DNA of 24,808 nucleotides from positions 1-24,808 of IMG/VR virus record IMGVR_UViG_3300032144_000195, one strand, 5' to 3'. This DNA comes from a virus. Each line of letters begins with the position of its first letter. Positions within the stretch are counted from its first letter, which is position 1. Below the pieces are notes generated by a model that made no database searches, was not told the DNA's origin, and saw nothing but the letters and a program-made list of their open reading frames with translations. The position numbers were made by a program, and so were the translations under genes. Shown in pieces: positions 10,528-17,526 of this stretch.

Positions 10528-12963
10528 ATGACACTACGACCATATCAACAAAAATTATCGGATGATATATGCGAGGCTAGGGAGCGCGGCGGTCGATCCA
10601 TTCTTGCAACGATGGCCACCGGGGGCGGTAAAAGTGTGATGACTGCTCATCGTGCTCGTTTATGCCGTGGTGCGTCGGTGATCATGGCTCATCGTCAGGA
10701 ACTGGTTTATCAGCTCAGCATGGCGTTGGCACGCGATGAGATAGATCATCGTATCATGGCCCCGGATGCGGTTGTAAAATTTATAATTGAAAAACAGATA
10801 GCGGAATTCAACCGCAATTATGTTTATGAGCGTGCGCAACATACGGTGGCATCGGTCGATACGCTGCTCGCGCGGGCCGATAAATTGGATAATTGGCCAC
10901 GACAAGTTGAGCTCGTGCAGATCGATGAATGTTTTCCGAATGGAACATTGATTCGTACTCCTGATGGTGACGCACCGATTGAAAAACTTATGATCGGAGA
11001 TGTTGTAATCAGTGGCTCGTTTGTTCCACGTCGTGTGACAGCGATCATGCGTAACCCAATGCCTGATAAAATGGTGAATATTCGCTGGACGCATCATTCA
11101 TTAAATTGTACTACGCATCATCCCATCTGGACAAAGAACGGATGGGTTAATGCAGTAGATTTAAGGGAAGGTGATTATGTCCTGTGTCATTTGCGGGAAC
11201 CCAACACAAGGGGTTCGAAAGACATGCTCTCAAGCATGTCGCAACAAAGTATCATCGCAAACGATGAGTCGAACCAATCTAAAGTATTGCTCGGAACGAA
11301 TGAAAACAAACAATCCGATGATGAAAGAAACATCACGGGAAAAAATGCGAGCAACACACAAGCGTATAGGTCATCAACCAAAGGTGAAAGGCGGAAACGG
11401 TCGCGAGCCGACCAAACCAGAGATGACGTTAAAATTCCTGTTTGGAATGAAACTGAATCATACGGTCACAACTGGCGTCCGCAAGGGATCGATTTACCCG
11501 TACCATTACAAACTGGACCTGGCGCTTCCGGAATTAAAACTGGCGTTGGAAGCGGACGGTTCAAGTCATTCGACACTGAAACGAAAGGAACAAGACCGAC
11601 GCAAGGACGAATTTCTGAATGGGTTAGGGTGGACCGTGTTGAGGTTTACCAATCAACAAATTATGAACGATCTGCACACGGTATTTCAGACGGTTTCGTC
11701 TACAATATCGAGGTTGAAACAGATCACACCTACATAGCTTCCGGGATAGTTGTTCACAATTGTCATCACGTGCTTGGTGGCGACCACATCAACAAGTGGG
11801 GCCGGGCATTCAATATCTTCCCCCAAGCGTTACGGATCGGGTGGACCGGCACCGGCATGAGGCCGGACCGCAAGCCGCTGCGATCGGCATTTGACAGTTT
11901 GGTGGTGGGTCCGACAACCGCCGATCTGCTCGCGCTCGGCGCTTTGTGCCCCTATCGTGTCTATGGGCCGCCGTCGTCCATCGATGTGGCCGGGCTCGCG
12001 GTCGGCGGCTCGGGGGATTACAGCGGGGCCGAGCTGCGCAAGCGCGCCCACAAGTCCACCGTCACCGGCGATATGGTGCAGCATTATCTCAAGCTGACAC
12101 CGGGGGCGGTCGGCATCGCGTTCCTGGTGGATGTCGAGCAGGCCAAGGAAACCGCCGAGCGATTCAACGCCGCGGGTGTGCCGGCCGCGTGGATGTCGAG
12201 CCGTGAGACGGATGACCGTACCCGCGTCCGCACCATGGAAGCCCTGCGCAACGGCGCGATCAAGCTGATTTGCAACGTCGATCTGCTCGGTGAGGGTGTG
12301 GACGTGCCCCGCGTCGAGGTGGTGCTCGACGGCCGCCCCACCATGTCGCTGGTGCGGTATCTTCAAGTTTTCGGCCGGCTGTTGCGCACCTACCCCGGCA
12401 AGCGGGAGGGTGTGTTTATCGATCTGGTCGGCAACGTTGTGCGCCACGGGCTGCCCGATACCCCGCGCACCTGGTCACTCGACGTGCCCGAGAAGCGTAA
12501 GCGCACCGAGAATGACGAGACCGCGCTCAAGGCGTGCCCGCAGTGCTTCCAGGTGTTTGAGCGGTTCCGCGCGTGCTGTCCGCATTGCGGTTTCAAGCCC
12601 ACCCCGGCCGGCCGCTCACGGCCCGAGGAAGTAGATGGCGACCTCACCGAGTTCTCCGAGGAACTGCTGGCGCGATTGCGCGGGCAGGCCGCTGAGATCA
12701 TGGGACCATGCCCGCCCGGTGTTGCGCCGTATGTGGTGCAGAACTGGAACGCGCGGGCCGTGACACAGCAGCAGTTACGCGACGCGATGGCGACATGGCA
12801 GGGTGTGCAGGAAACGCAGCACGGCCACGATATGGCGACGGGCTACCGGCTGTTTTATCACCGGTTCGGCATCGATGCGGCCACAGCACAGACACTCGGG
12901 CGGAAACAGGCGGCGGATTTATACGAGAGGGTATGGGAGAATATAAACCATGAAACCAGGTGA
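10528..12963 (+). CDS. SF2 DExH helicase, interrupted by an intein
   Basis: An 811-residue precursor; removing the 277-residue intein leaves a 534-residue helicase. Motif I is TGGGKS (31-36). Motif II is cut by the intein: IDE ends at residue 134 and CHH starts at 412, so splicing restores IDECHHV. Motif III-like GWTGTG follows, then motif VI QVFGRLLR (613-620). A C-terminal Cys cluster (CPQCFQVF...CCPHCG, about 670-690) probably binds zinc. The order resembles phage UvsW/T5 D10-type and SNF2-like helicases used in recombination, repair or origin melting. It starts the rightward operon with the VRR-NUC nuclease and primase. N-extein codons are AT-richer than the C-extein. Confidence 0.88.
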   Translation: MTLRPYQQKLSDDICEARERGGRSILATMATGGGKSVMTAHRARLCRGASVIMAHRQELVYQLSMALARDEIDHRIMAPDAVVKFIIEKQIAEFNRNYVYERAQHTVASVDTLLARADKLDNWPRQVELVQIDECFPNGTLIRTPDGDAPIEKLMIGDVVISGSFVPRRVTAIMRNPMPDKMVNIRWTHHSLNCTTHHPIWTKNGWVNAVDLREGDYVLCHLREPNTRGSKDMLSSMSQQSIIANDESNQSKVLLGTNENKQSDDERNITGKNASNTQAYRSSTKGERRKRSRADQTRDDVKIPVWNETESYGHNWRPQGIDLPVPLQTGPGASGIKTGVGSGRFKSFDTETKGTRPTQGRISEWVRVDRVEVYQSTNYERSAHGISDGFVYNIEVETDHTYIASGIVVHNCHHVLGGDHINKWGRAFNIFPQALRIGWTGTGMRPDRKPLRSAFDSLVVGPTTADLLALGALCPYRVYGPPSSIDVAGLAVGGSGDYSGAELRKRAHKSTVTGDMVQHYLKLTPGAVGIAFLVDVEQAKETAERFNAAGVPAAWMSSRETDDRTRVRTMEALRNGAIKLICNVDLLGEGVDVPRVEVVLDGRPTMSLVRYLQVFGRLLRTYPGKREGVFIDLVGNVVRHGLPDTPRTWSLDVPEKRKRTENDETALKACPQCFQVFERFRACCPHCGFKPTPAGRSRPEEVDGDLTEFSEELLARLRGQAAEIMGPCPPGVAPYVVQNWNARAVTQQQLRDAMATWQGVQETQHGHDMATGYRLFYHRFGIDAATAQTLGRKQAADLYERVWENINHETR
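11162..11176 (+). promoter_or_regulatory. Internal ribosome-binding site of the nested endonuclease
   Basis: TAAGGGAAGGTGATT lies immediately before ATG 11177. AGGTGAT matches the 3' end complement of 16S rRNA in register, placing AGG 5 bases from the ATG, the ideal spacing. The same bases encode the conserved REGDY of the intein N-terminal splicing domain, so they serve two purposes. Confidence 0.7.
11177..11737 (+). CDS. Vsr/DUF559-like homing endonuclease nested out of frame in the intein
   Basis: A 186-residue protein in the +1 frame relative to the helicase/intein. N-terminus: zinc finger CVICGNPTQGVRKTCSQAC (C3, C6, C17, C21). Then RMKTNNPM and KVKGGNGREP, segments typical of the DNA-binding part of phage/intron homing nucleases. 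C-terminus: Vsr-like fold, YKLDLALPELKLALEADGSS, followed by H, DRRKDEFL, and GWTVLRFTNQQ. This fits the EDxHD/DUF559 endonucleases known from fractured genes with split inteins and from group I introns. ATG 11177 is preferred over a GTG 6 bases upstream because of the Shine-Dalgarno. It would cut intein-free helicase alleles and drive spread of the intein. No in-frame nuclease exists in the intein. Confidence 0.85.
   Translation: MSCVICGNPTQGVRKTCSQACRNKVSSQTMSRTNLKYCSERMKTNNPMMKETSREKMRATHKRIGHQPKVKGGNGREPTKPEMTLKFLFGMKLNHTVTTGVRKGSIYPYHYKLDLALPELKLALEADGSSHSTLKRKEQDRRKDEFLNGLGWTVLRFTNQQIMNDLHTVFQTVSSTISRLKQITPT
11221..11240 (+). repeat. Perfect hairpin inside the nested endonuclease
   Basis: GACATGCT (11221-11228) and AGCATGTC (11233-11240) form an 8-bp perfect stem with a CTCA loop, 44 bases past the endonuclease ATG, within the codons of its zinc-finger Cys residues. 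It may be chance or may affect translation of either frame. Confidence 0.35.
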
Positions 12964-13156
12964 CCGTGTGCGGCTGAGCCGCGCCACCAATAATACCGTG
13001 GGGCGTGCCGAGCGGTTTTTTACGCGGATGGGGACCGTGCAGGCCGTTAAGCGGCGTGTGGGGCGCGGTGCGGTGCGGGTGCTATGGGACGGCTGCAAGC
13101 ACCCTGAGTTTTTGCATGTGCGACTGTTGGAGGTGAGTGATGAAAACCGAAACTGA
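12950..13156 (+). CDS. KOW/SH3-like small basic protein
   Basis: A 68-residue protein. The beginning MKPGDRVRLSRATNNTVGRA and later MGTVQAVKRRVGRGAVRVLWDG read as a small beta-barrel of KOW/SH3 type, a fold that often binds nucleic acid. It overlaps the helicase end by 14 bases, and the end of the gene overlaps the nuclease start by 17 bases. The family is inferred from the GDRV...GTV...RVLWDG pattern. Confidence 0.7.
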   Translation: MKPGDRVRLSRATNNTVGRAERFFTRMGTVQAVKRRVGRGAVRVLWDGCKHPEFLHVRLLEVSDENRN

Positions 13157-13520
13157 TGTGCAAAACCTCACACGCCTTGCGGTGCAGGCGGCCGGCGGGG
13201 TGGCGTGGCGCAACAATCGCGGGGCGCTGCCGGATGAGCGCGGTATCCCCGTGCGCTTTGGGCTGGCCAATGATAGCAGCCAGCTGGACCGCACATTTAA
13301 AACTGGCGATCTGGTGGGAATGACGCCGGGCGGCCTATTCCTCATGCTGGAGTGCAAGGCACCCGGCTGGAAATGGCGCGGCACCGACCGTGAGGTGGCG
13401 CAGTGGAACGCTATCAAATATGTGCGGGAGCGCGGGGGCCGGGCGGGGTTTGTGACGCATCCTGATGAGGCTGTGGCCGTGATGTTGGGTACGTCGGGGG
13501 GAGCGTATAGCGGTGGGTAA
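13140..13520 (+). CDS. VRR-NUC nuclease
   Basis: A 126-residue protein with the VRR-NUC layout: an N-terminal helix (ETDVQNLTRLAVQAAGG), WRNNRGAL, then GDLVGMTPGG (catalytic Asp) and FLMLECKAPG (E-x-K), followed by AQWNAIKYVRERGGRAGFV. VRR-NUC proteins are PD-(D/E)XK nucleases that cut branched or junction DNA, and in phages they stand next to SNF2/DExH helicases as here. The ATG at 13140 has GGAGGTGA upstream. It probably acts with the helicase on replication or packaging intermediates. Confidence 0.85.
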   Translation: MKTETDVQNLTRLAVQAAGGVAWRNNRGALPDERGIPVRFGLANDSSQLDRTFKTGDLVGMTPGGLFLMLECKAPGWKWRGTDREVAQWNAIKYVRERGGRAGFVTHPDEAVAVMLGTSGGAYSGG

Positions 13521-13779
13521 GCGGCTGGATACCAATATGCGGCGAACGGTGCTGCTGCGGGGGGCCATGCGTGTTGCGATGGATGAGGGATTCGCGGCCC
13601 TGACGCATGCGCGGGTGGCTGCTGTGTGCGGGTGCAGCTCTCGGACCGTTTACCGGTGGTCGAGGTCGCGCAAGGTGTTGTGGGAGAAAGTGGCAGGATA
13701 CGCCAGAGTTACGGGGTGCCCAGGCGTTACGCAGGAATATGAAAATTTGATGGGCGAACGCGCGCCCGCTGATGCATGA
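13513..13779 (+). CDS. TetR-type HTH protein lacking a ligand domain
   Basis: An 88-residue protein. Residues about 10-56 match a TetR N-terminal DNA-binding domain: MRRTVLLRGAMRVAMDEGFA, ALTHARVAAVCGCS (helices 2-3), then RTVYRWSRSRKVLW, the recognition-helix region. The ~120-residue ligand-binding half of TetR is absent. The GTG at 13513 overlaps the nuclease stop; ATG 13537 is an alternative. It could be a phage regulator or a small DNA-binding replication accessory. Confidence 0.65.
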   Translation: MGKRLDTNMRRTVLLRGAMRVAMDEGFAALTHARVAAVCGCSSRTVYRWSRSRKVLWEKVAGYARVTGCPGVTQEYENLMGERAPADA

Positions 13780-13874
13780 TGGTGGTTCCTCCACCGCGCA
13801 TAACGCAAATCTGCCGTACACGGTTCCAAAAAATTATGCGTCCCCGGCCGGGTCAGGGCCGAGGGTATGCATAA

Positions 13875-16154
13875 GTGACAAAGAAGTGGGAATTTATGAG
13901 CAACCGGCCTGCTATGCCCGCAGGGCTGCCCGCATGCAAACAATACATCAATTTCAAACTAGTTCCAAGAGCTCGCGGCGGAACCGATAAATTCCCCCTT
14001 GATCAGGCCGGCAATGTTATCGATGCGCACGACCCAAATATGTGGGTTGATGCGGCCACAGCGTGGGCGTCACCGTGGAACAGGCACGGTATCGGGTTTG
14101 TTGGCACACCCGGATGGATTCTTATCGACCTCGACAAGGCGCTGCGTGACGGCGTGTGGTCGCCATTGGTGGCCGAGCTGCGCACGAAACTATGGGGTGC
14201 ATATGCCGATGTGAGCCCGAGCGGCACCGGTTACCATCTGATCATGCGCGGCACGCTGCCGGATGGGCACAAGTGCAAAATGGAATGGGGCGAAATCTAC
14301 AGCCTCGGTCGGTTCCTCACGATCACCGGCAATCATGCATCAGGGGACGCTAATTGGGACGCCAGCGACCACACTGAGTGGCTGGTCGAGCGGCTCGGCT
14401 TGCGCGGTGAGCCGCTGCCCGCGCTGCCCGATGAGGGTCGCAGCGAGCTATGGCGCGGCCCCGAGGATGATGATGCGCTGCTGGCCATCATGCTGCGCCA
14501 GGGGGCGCATACGCCGGACCAAATGTTTGCCGGGCATGCCACCGCGCGGCAGGTGTGGGAGATGGACGCGGAGGCGCTGGCGCGATCGTGGCCGGCGGAT
14601 AACCGGTCGGATGGCCTGGCGTTCGATCACAGCAGCGTGGACATGGCTGTGATGTCGCATCTGTCGTGGCTTACCGGCCGTGACATCGAGCGCATGCAGC
14701 GGCTGTTCGAGCGCTGGCCTGGCTATCGGGCGTGGAAATATCAGCGATCGCGCGGCTATCACATGTGCCGGATACTCGCTCGCGGCACGACCAACAAACA
14801 TGTGCTGGGTGAACGCACCACGGCGCTGGTGGGGCGTGAGGCTGCGCAAGACGGTGATGTGGTGGCCGAACCCGGCATGTTTCTCGCGTATATGCCGAAC
14901 CGTACGTTTTTCCATCGCCCGACGCGCAAGTTTTGGCCGGTCGGCAGTGTGGATGATTTGATTGGTTCGATCGCGTTACCGGATGGCAAAACGATGAAGG
15001 CGAGTAAATGGCTTGCGCGCAATCACCGGATTGACCAGCTTGCATGGTGGCCGGGCGCGGGTGAGATTATTGAGGGATGGTCACTCGTTGAAGGTGGCTG
15101 GACCGAATCACGCAATAACCGTGTTCTCAACACCTATTTGCCACCCGTGCCACCGCAGCCTCGGCCCGGCGTTACCTCCGACCCATGGATAAATCATCTA
15201 CGCATAATATATCCGCAGCATGTCGAGGTCATTCTTGATTGGATGGCATTCGTTGCCCAAAATCCCACGGTTAAAATAAACTGGTGTTTGGTGTGGGGTG
15301 GTTCACAAGGCATCGGCAAAGATAGTATGTTTGCGCCGCTTAATTGGGCGGTCGGTGAATGGAACTGGCGGTCGGTTTCACCCGAGCAAATCATGGGTGA
15401 GGTTTATAACGATTACCTTGAATGTCGTGTTCTTATCATTGATGAAGCCAAGGACATCGGTGGAGAAAACCGTTATCAATTTTATGACAAAACCAAAACG
15501 ATAATTACAGCGCCACCAAACTTCCACAATATCAGATCGATGTATGCGGATCGGCGCAAATCCCCCAATCTTAACGCAACGATCATTACCACAAATTATA
15601 GAACGGGCGGCTTATATCTTCCGGCTGATGATCGACGGCATTATGTGATGTTTAGCGATCTCACGCGAGCAGCGTTTAGTGAAGCGTATTGGTCCGCATA
15701 TTGGGAATGGATGAATAACGGCGGTGCGGATGCATGTGCCGCGTTTTTATTGGCGCGTGATGTGAGCCGTTTCAACCCCAAGGCACCACCCACACAGACA
15801 CCGGAATTTTGGGATATGGTTGAGGGTGGTCAACCGTCTGAACAAACAGACCTTAGCGATTTGGTCAGAGGGTTAGACGGATTTATTTTATCGTCATTGG
15901 CTGGCCGGGCAATGATGGGTGCCGGTGATCGCTCATTATACGATTGGTTGTCTGATAAAAAGAACGGCACCAAGATCATGCGAGCTCTCAATGATGCCGG
16001 TTATATTTTAGTAAAGAATCCTAATGAACAGCGAGATGGTCGATGGAAAATAAACGGTAAGTTTGAAAAGATATATGTTCGTCAAAATTATACCCTTGAT
16101 GACCGTATGAAGGTGGTTGATACCATAAAAAGTGGTAGGTTACCCCCTAAATAG
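13875..16154 (+). CDS. Primase-polymerase/D5-type helicase fusion
   Basis: A 759-residue protein. The N-terminal half is an archaeo-eukaryotic primase/PrimPol domain: WILIDLDKAL (catalytic D85 and D87), SPSGTGYH (114-121), then EIYSLGRFLTITGNH. The C-terminal half is a superfamily 3/DUF5906-like helicase: GGSQGIGKDS (Walker A, about 475-484), RVLIIDEAKD (Walker B, about 518-527) and TTNY as a possible sensor. It primes and unwinds DNA at the fork for the family B polymerase. Starts: GTG 13875 (GAGGG upstream) or ATG 13896 (MSNRPAMPAG); either is possible. GC content falls sharply in the helicase half. The origin-like repeat region follows directly. Confidence 0.87.
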   Translation: MTKKWEFMSNRPAMPAGLPACKQYINFKLVPRARGGTDKFPLDQAGNVIDAHDPNMWVDAATAWASPWNRHGIGFVGTPGWILIDLDKALRDGVWSPLVAELRTKLWGAYADVSPSGTGYHLIMRGTLPDGHKCKMEWGEIYSLGRFLTITGNHASGDANWDASDHTEWLVERLGLRGEPLPALPDEGRSELWRGPEDDDALLAIMLRQGAHTPDQMFAGHATARQVWEMDAEALARSWPADNRSDGLAFDHSSVDMAVMSHLSWLTGRDIERMQRLFERWPGYRAWKYQRSRGYHMCRILARGTTNKHVLGERTTALVGREAAQDGDVVAEPGMFLAYMPNRTFFHRPTRKFWPVGSVDDLIGSIALPDGKTMKASKWLARNHRIDQLAWWPGAGEIIEGWSLVEGGWTESRNNRVLNTYLPPVPPQPRPGVTSDPWINHLRIIYPQHVEVILDWMAFVAQNPTVKINWCLVWGGSQGIGKDSMFAPLNWAVGEWNWRSVSPEQIMGEVYNDYLECRVLIIDEAKDIGGENRYQFYDKTKTIITAPPNFHNIRSMYADRRKSPNLNATIITTNYRTGGLYLPADDRRHYVMFSDLTRAAFSEAYWSAYWEWMNNGGADACAAFLLARDVSRFNPKAPPTQTPEFWDMVEGGQPSEQTDLSDLVRGLDGFILSSLAGRAMMGAGDRSLYDWLSDKKNGTKIMRALNDAGYILVKNPNEQRDGRWKINGKFEKIYVRQNYTLDDRMKVVDTIKSGRLPPK

Positions 16155-16375
16155 TGGTAGGATAAATATACCTACCACCACCCCAAAAACCCTTGTATTT
16201 CCTTACTTTTTATACTCTTTTGGTGGTAGGGTGGTAGGGTGGTAGGGGGTAGGTGTTATGAGAGAAATTATTATAATATAAGGGGATGCTTATATTATAA
16301 ATATATAAATTATAAAGGCGGGATGCGCGCGCGTGGTAACATGCCAGATACCTACCACCCTACCACCCTACCACC
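16132..16375. repeat. Candidate replication origin: GTGGTAGG iterons and AT-rich core
   Basis: The octamer GTGGTAGG occurs five times on the plus strand (16132, 16154, and tandemly at 16223, 16231, 16239) and four times inverted as CCTACCAC (16171, and tandemly at 16351, 16359, 16367). The tandem blocks 16222-16246 and 16351-16375 are a perfect 25-bp inverted repeat. Between them lies an AT-rich stretch (about 16255-16318) like a DNA-unwinding element. The region follows the primase-helicase gene and precedes packaging genes. No U-tract follows the stems, so it is not a simple terminator. Origin function is inferred. Confidence 0.65.
16255..16318. other. AT-rich core between inverted iteron blocks
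   Basis: About 64 bases dominated by A and T (TTATTATAATATAAG, then TATATTATAAATATATAAAT), by far the most AT-rich segment of the window. It has no reading frame. Position between the iteron arms suggests easy melting, as in DNA-unwinding elements, or promoter activity. Confidence 0.55.
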
Positions 16376-16405
16376 GGCAGCAGTGTGGACGAAAGAAAGG
16401 ACGGA

Positions 16406-16681
16406 ATGATGAATGATTATGAATTTGGAGAGATAGAGAAAGGTGTTGTTGCGTTAGCCAACGAACTTGAAAAATATAGCTATGTTAGATTTTCATGGAA
16501 TATATCGACATATAAGGAATTGAAATGGGTGCAACATCATCCCGTTCAATACGGGATTGAGTGTGCAATCAAACGCATTGGCATAATGCTAAAGAAAAAA
16601 GAGCGCGATAAAATTTTACGAAGCGTTGATATAAAGCCTGAGACCGCTATCCGTATCGCTCGGCTATGGAGATCGCGATAA
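16406..16681 (+). CDS. 91-residue helical protein of unknown function
   Basis: It starts MMNDYEFGEIEKGVVALANE at ATG 16406, with AAGGACGGA just upstream; a GTG 21 bases earlier lacks one. It is AT-rich compared with downstream genes, helical and basic in its second half (ECAIKRIGIMLKKKERDKIL). First gene after the candidate origin. The stop overlaps the next ATG (TAATG). Confidence 0.6.
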   Translation: MMNDYEFGEIEKGVVALANELEKYSYVRFSWNISTYKELKWVQHHPVQYGIECAIKRIGIMLKKKERDKILRSVDIKPETAIRIARLWRSR

Positions 16682-17214
16682 TGCCCCGCAAACCTAAAGC
16701 CACTGTGGACGCATCAAAAGATGACGCTTTAGCCGACAAAGGCCCAAAGCCCAAACGCAACGCTAAGGGCCAATTAATGGAGCGTCCCCCATGGTCGCCT
16801 ATGCGTCCTGGTGTGAGCGGCAATCCATCTGGCCGCCCGCGCTCAACGATTGAGATGAAGCAACAGGCCGCCGCGGCTACCGATAGCGCCATCAAGCTGC
16901 AACGGATGGTTACCGAGTTGCAGCTAAAATTGGCCGAGGCTCATATGGAACGCGCGAGTGATCCGCGCCTCACGCCCGACCAGCGGCTTGAGGCGATCAC
17001 GGCGGCCATGAAGTCGATCGACAGCACGGGGCTGGCGGCGGCGCAGGGGCTGCTCGACCGGGGGCACGGCAAGCCACAGCAACGTGTGGAAGTGGACAGC
17101 GCCGGCGCGCTTGGGGACATGGATGACGATGAGCTCGCGGTATTTATCGGTACAGTGGGCCCTCAGGTCGTCGGATTAATTCAGGCCCGGCGCAAAAAAC
17201 TTATTGACGGCTGA
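16681..17214 (+). CDS. DUF5681-like protein, candidate small terminase subunit
   Basis: A 177-residue protein. The basic N-terminus contains MRPGVSGNPSGRPRS (about residues 41-55), the DUF5681 signature, often found near terminase genes. A long helix (TDSAIKLQRMVTELQLKLAE) and helical repeats follow, ending with an acidic patch DMDDDELAVF and KKLIDG. The ATG at 16681 with GGAGA upstream is preferred over a start 15 bases earlier. Small terminases recognise the packaging site; position upstream of the large terminase fits, but five small genes intervene. Confidence 0.6.
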   Translation: MPRKPKATVDASKDDALADKGPKPKRNAKGQLMERPPWSPMRPGVSGNPSGRPRSTIEMKQQAAAATDSAIKLQRMVTELQLKLAEAHMERASDPRLTPDQRLEAITAAMKSIDSTGLAAAQGLLDRGHGKPQQRVEVDSAGALGDMDDDELAVFIGTVGPQVVGLIQARRKKLIDG

Positions 17215-17280
17215 TGAGGTTTGCATCATATTGATGACACAGAGACGGCAGGGGCCGCTCAGTTGATGGGAGATACCACG

Positions 17281-17526
17281 ATGCTTAAGAACAGCGAAAT
17301 GAAGGTCAAGCGTTATATCAGCCTGCCGGCCATTGATCGCAAGGTTTCACTTGGTGCTTATGTTGCCTATGTGAAGCTGGCGAAAGCCAATCCAGAACGT
17401 GAGTTTAAACACGGATTGAATTGTTGGTGGCAATGCCTAGGCCGTGAAGTTATCGAACAATTTCGTGAAGGTATGAACGAACGTATTAACGCGGGTATAC
17501 CTGCAATCAATCGCGGTGTGACATGA
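17281..17526 (+). CDS. Conserved small phage protein of the packaging region
   Basis: An 81-residue protein from ATG 17281 (GGGAGA upstream); longer forms are open but lack a ribosome-binding site. The segments KVKRYISLPAIDRKVSLGAY, EFKHGLNCWWQCLGREV and FREGMNERINAGIP resemble a small protein I recall as common near phage terminases, with no known function. The stop overlaps the next ATG (ATGA). Confidence 0.65.
   Translation: MLKNSEMKVKRYISLPAIDRKVSLGAYVAYVKLAKANPEREFKHGLNCWWQCLGREVIEQFREGMNERINAGIPAINRGVT

Larger units (their letters stand above)
10930..11760 (+). mobile_element. Intein (Hint domain) in helicase motif II
   Basis: 277 residues (135-411 of the precursor). All splicing blocks are visible: Cys1 in CFPNGTLIRTPDG (block A), EKLMIGDVVIS, block B CTTHHPIW with its Thr and His, DLREGDYVL, then block F VYNIEVETDHTYIASG and block G VVHN, with Cys as the +1 extein residue. 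The splicing domains sum to roughly 125 residues. The ~150 residues between them match no endonuclease; they are polar, Ser/Thr/Arg/Lys-rich and linker-like, because the same bases encode a Vsr/DUF559-like nuclease in the +1 frame (11177-11737). The intein should be splicing-competent. Confidence 0.9.

Noticed and set aside
11171-11176. GTG start for the nested endonuclease
   Set aside because: It lies inside the Shine-Dalgarno sequence; ATG 11177 has ideal spacing.
10930-11760. Group I intron or degenerate insertion instead of an intein
   Set aside because: The helicase frame is continuous and the splicing blocks A, B, F and G with catalytic residues are all present, so protein splicing explains it better.
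16154-16178. Rho-independent terminator after the primase gene
   Set aside because: The stem is good, but no T-tract follows on either strand, and the same octamer recurs seven more times nearby, so it is treated as part of an iteron region.
16222-16375. CRISPR array
   Set aside because: The repeats are 8-bp tandem units without spacers and there are no cas genes.
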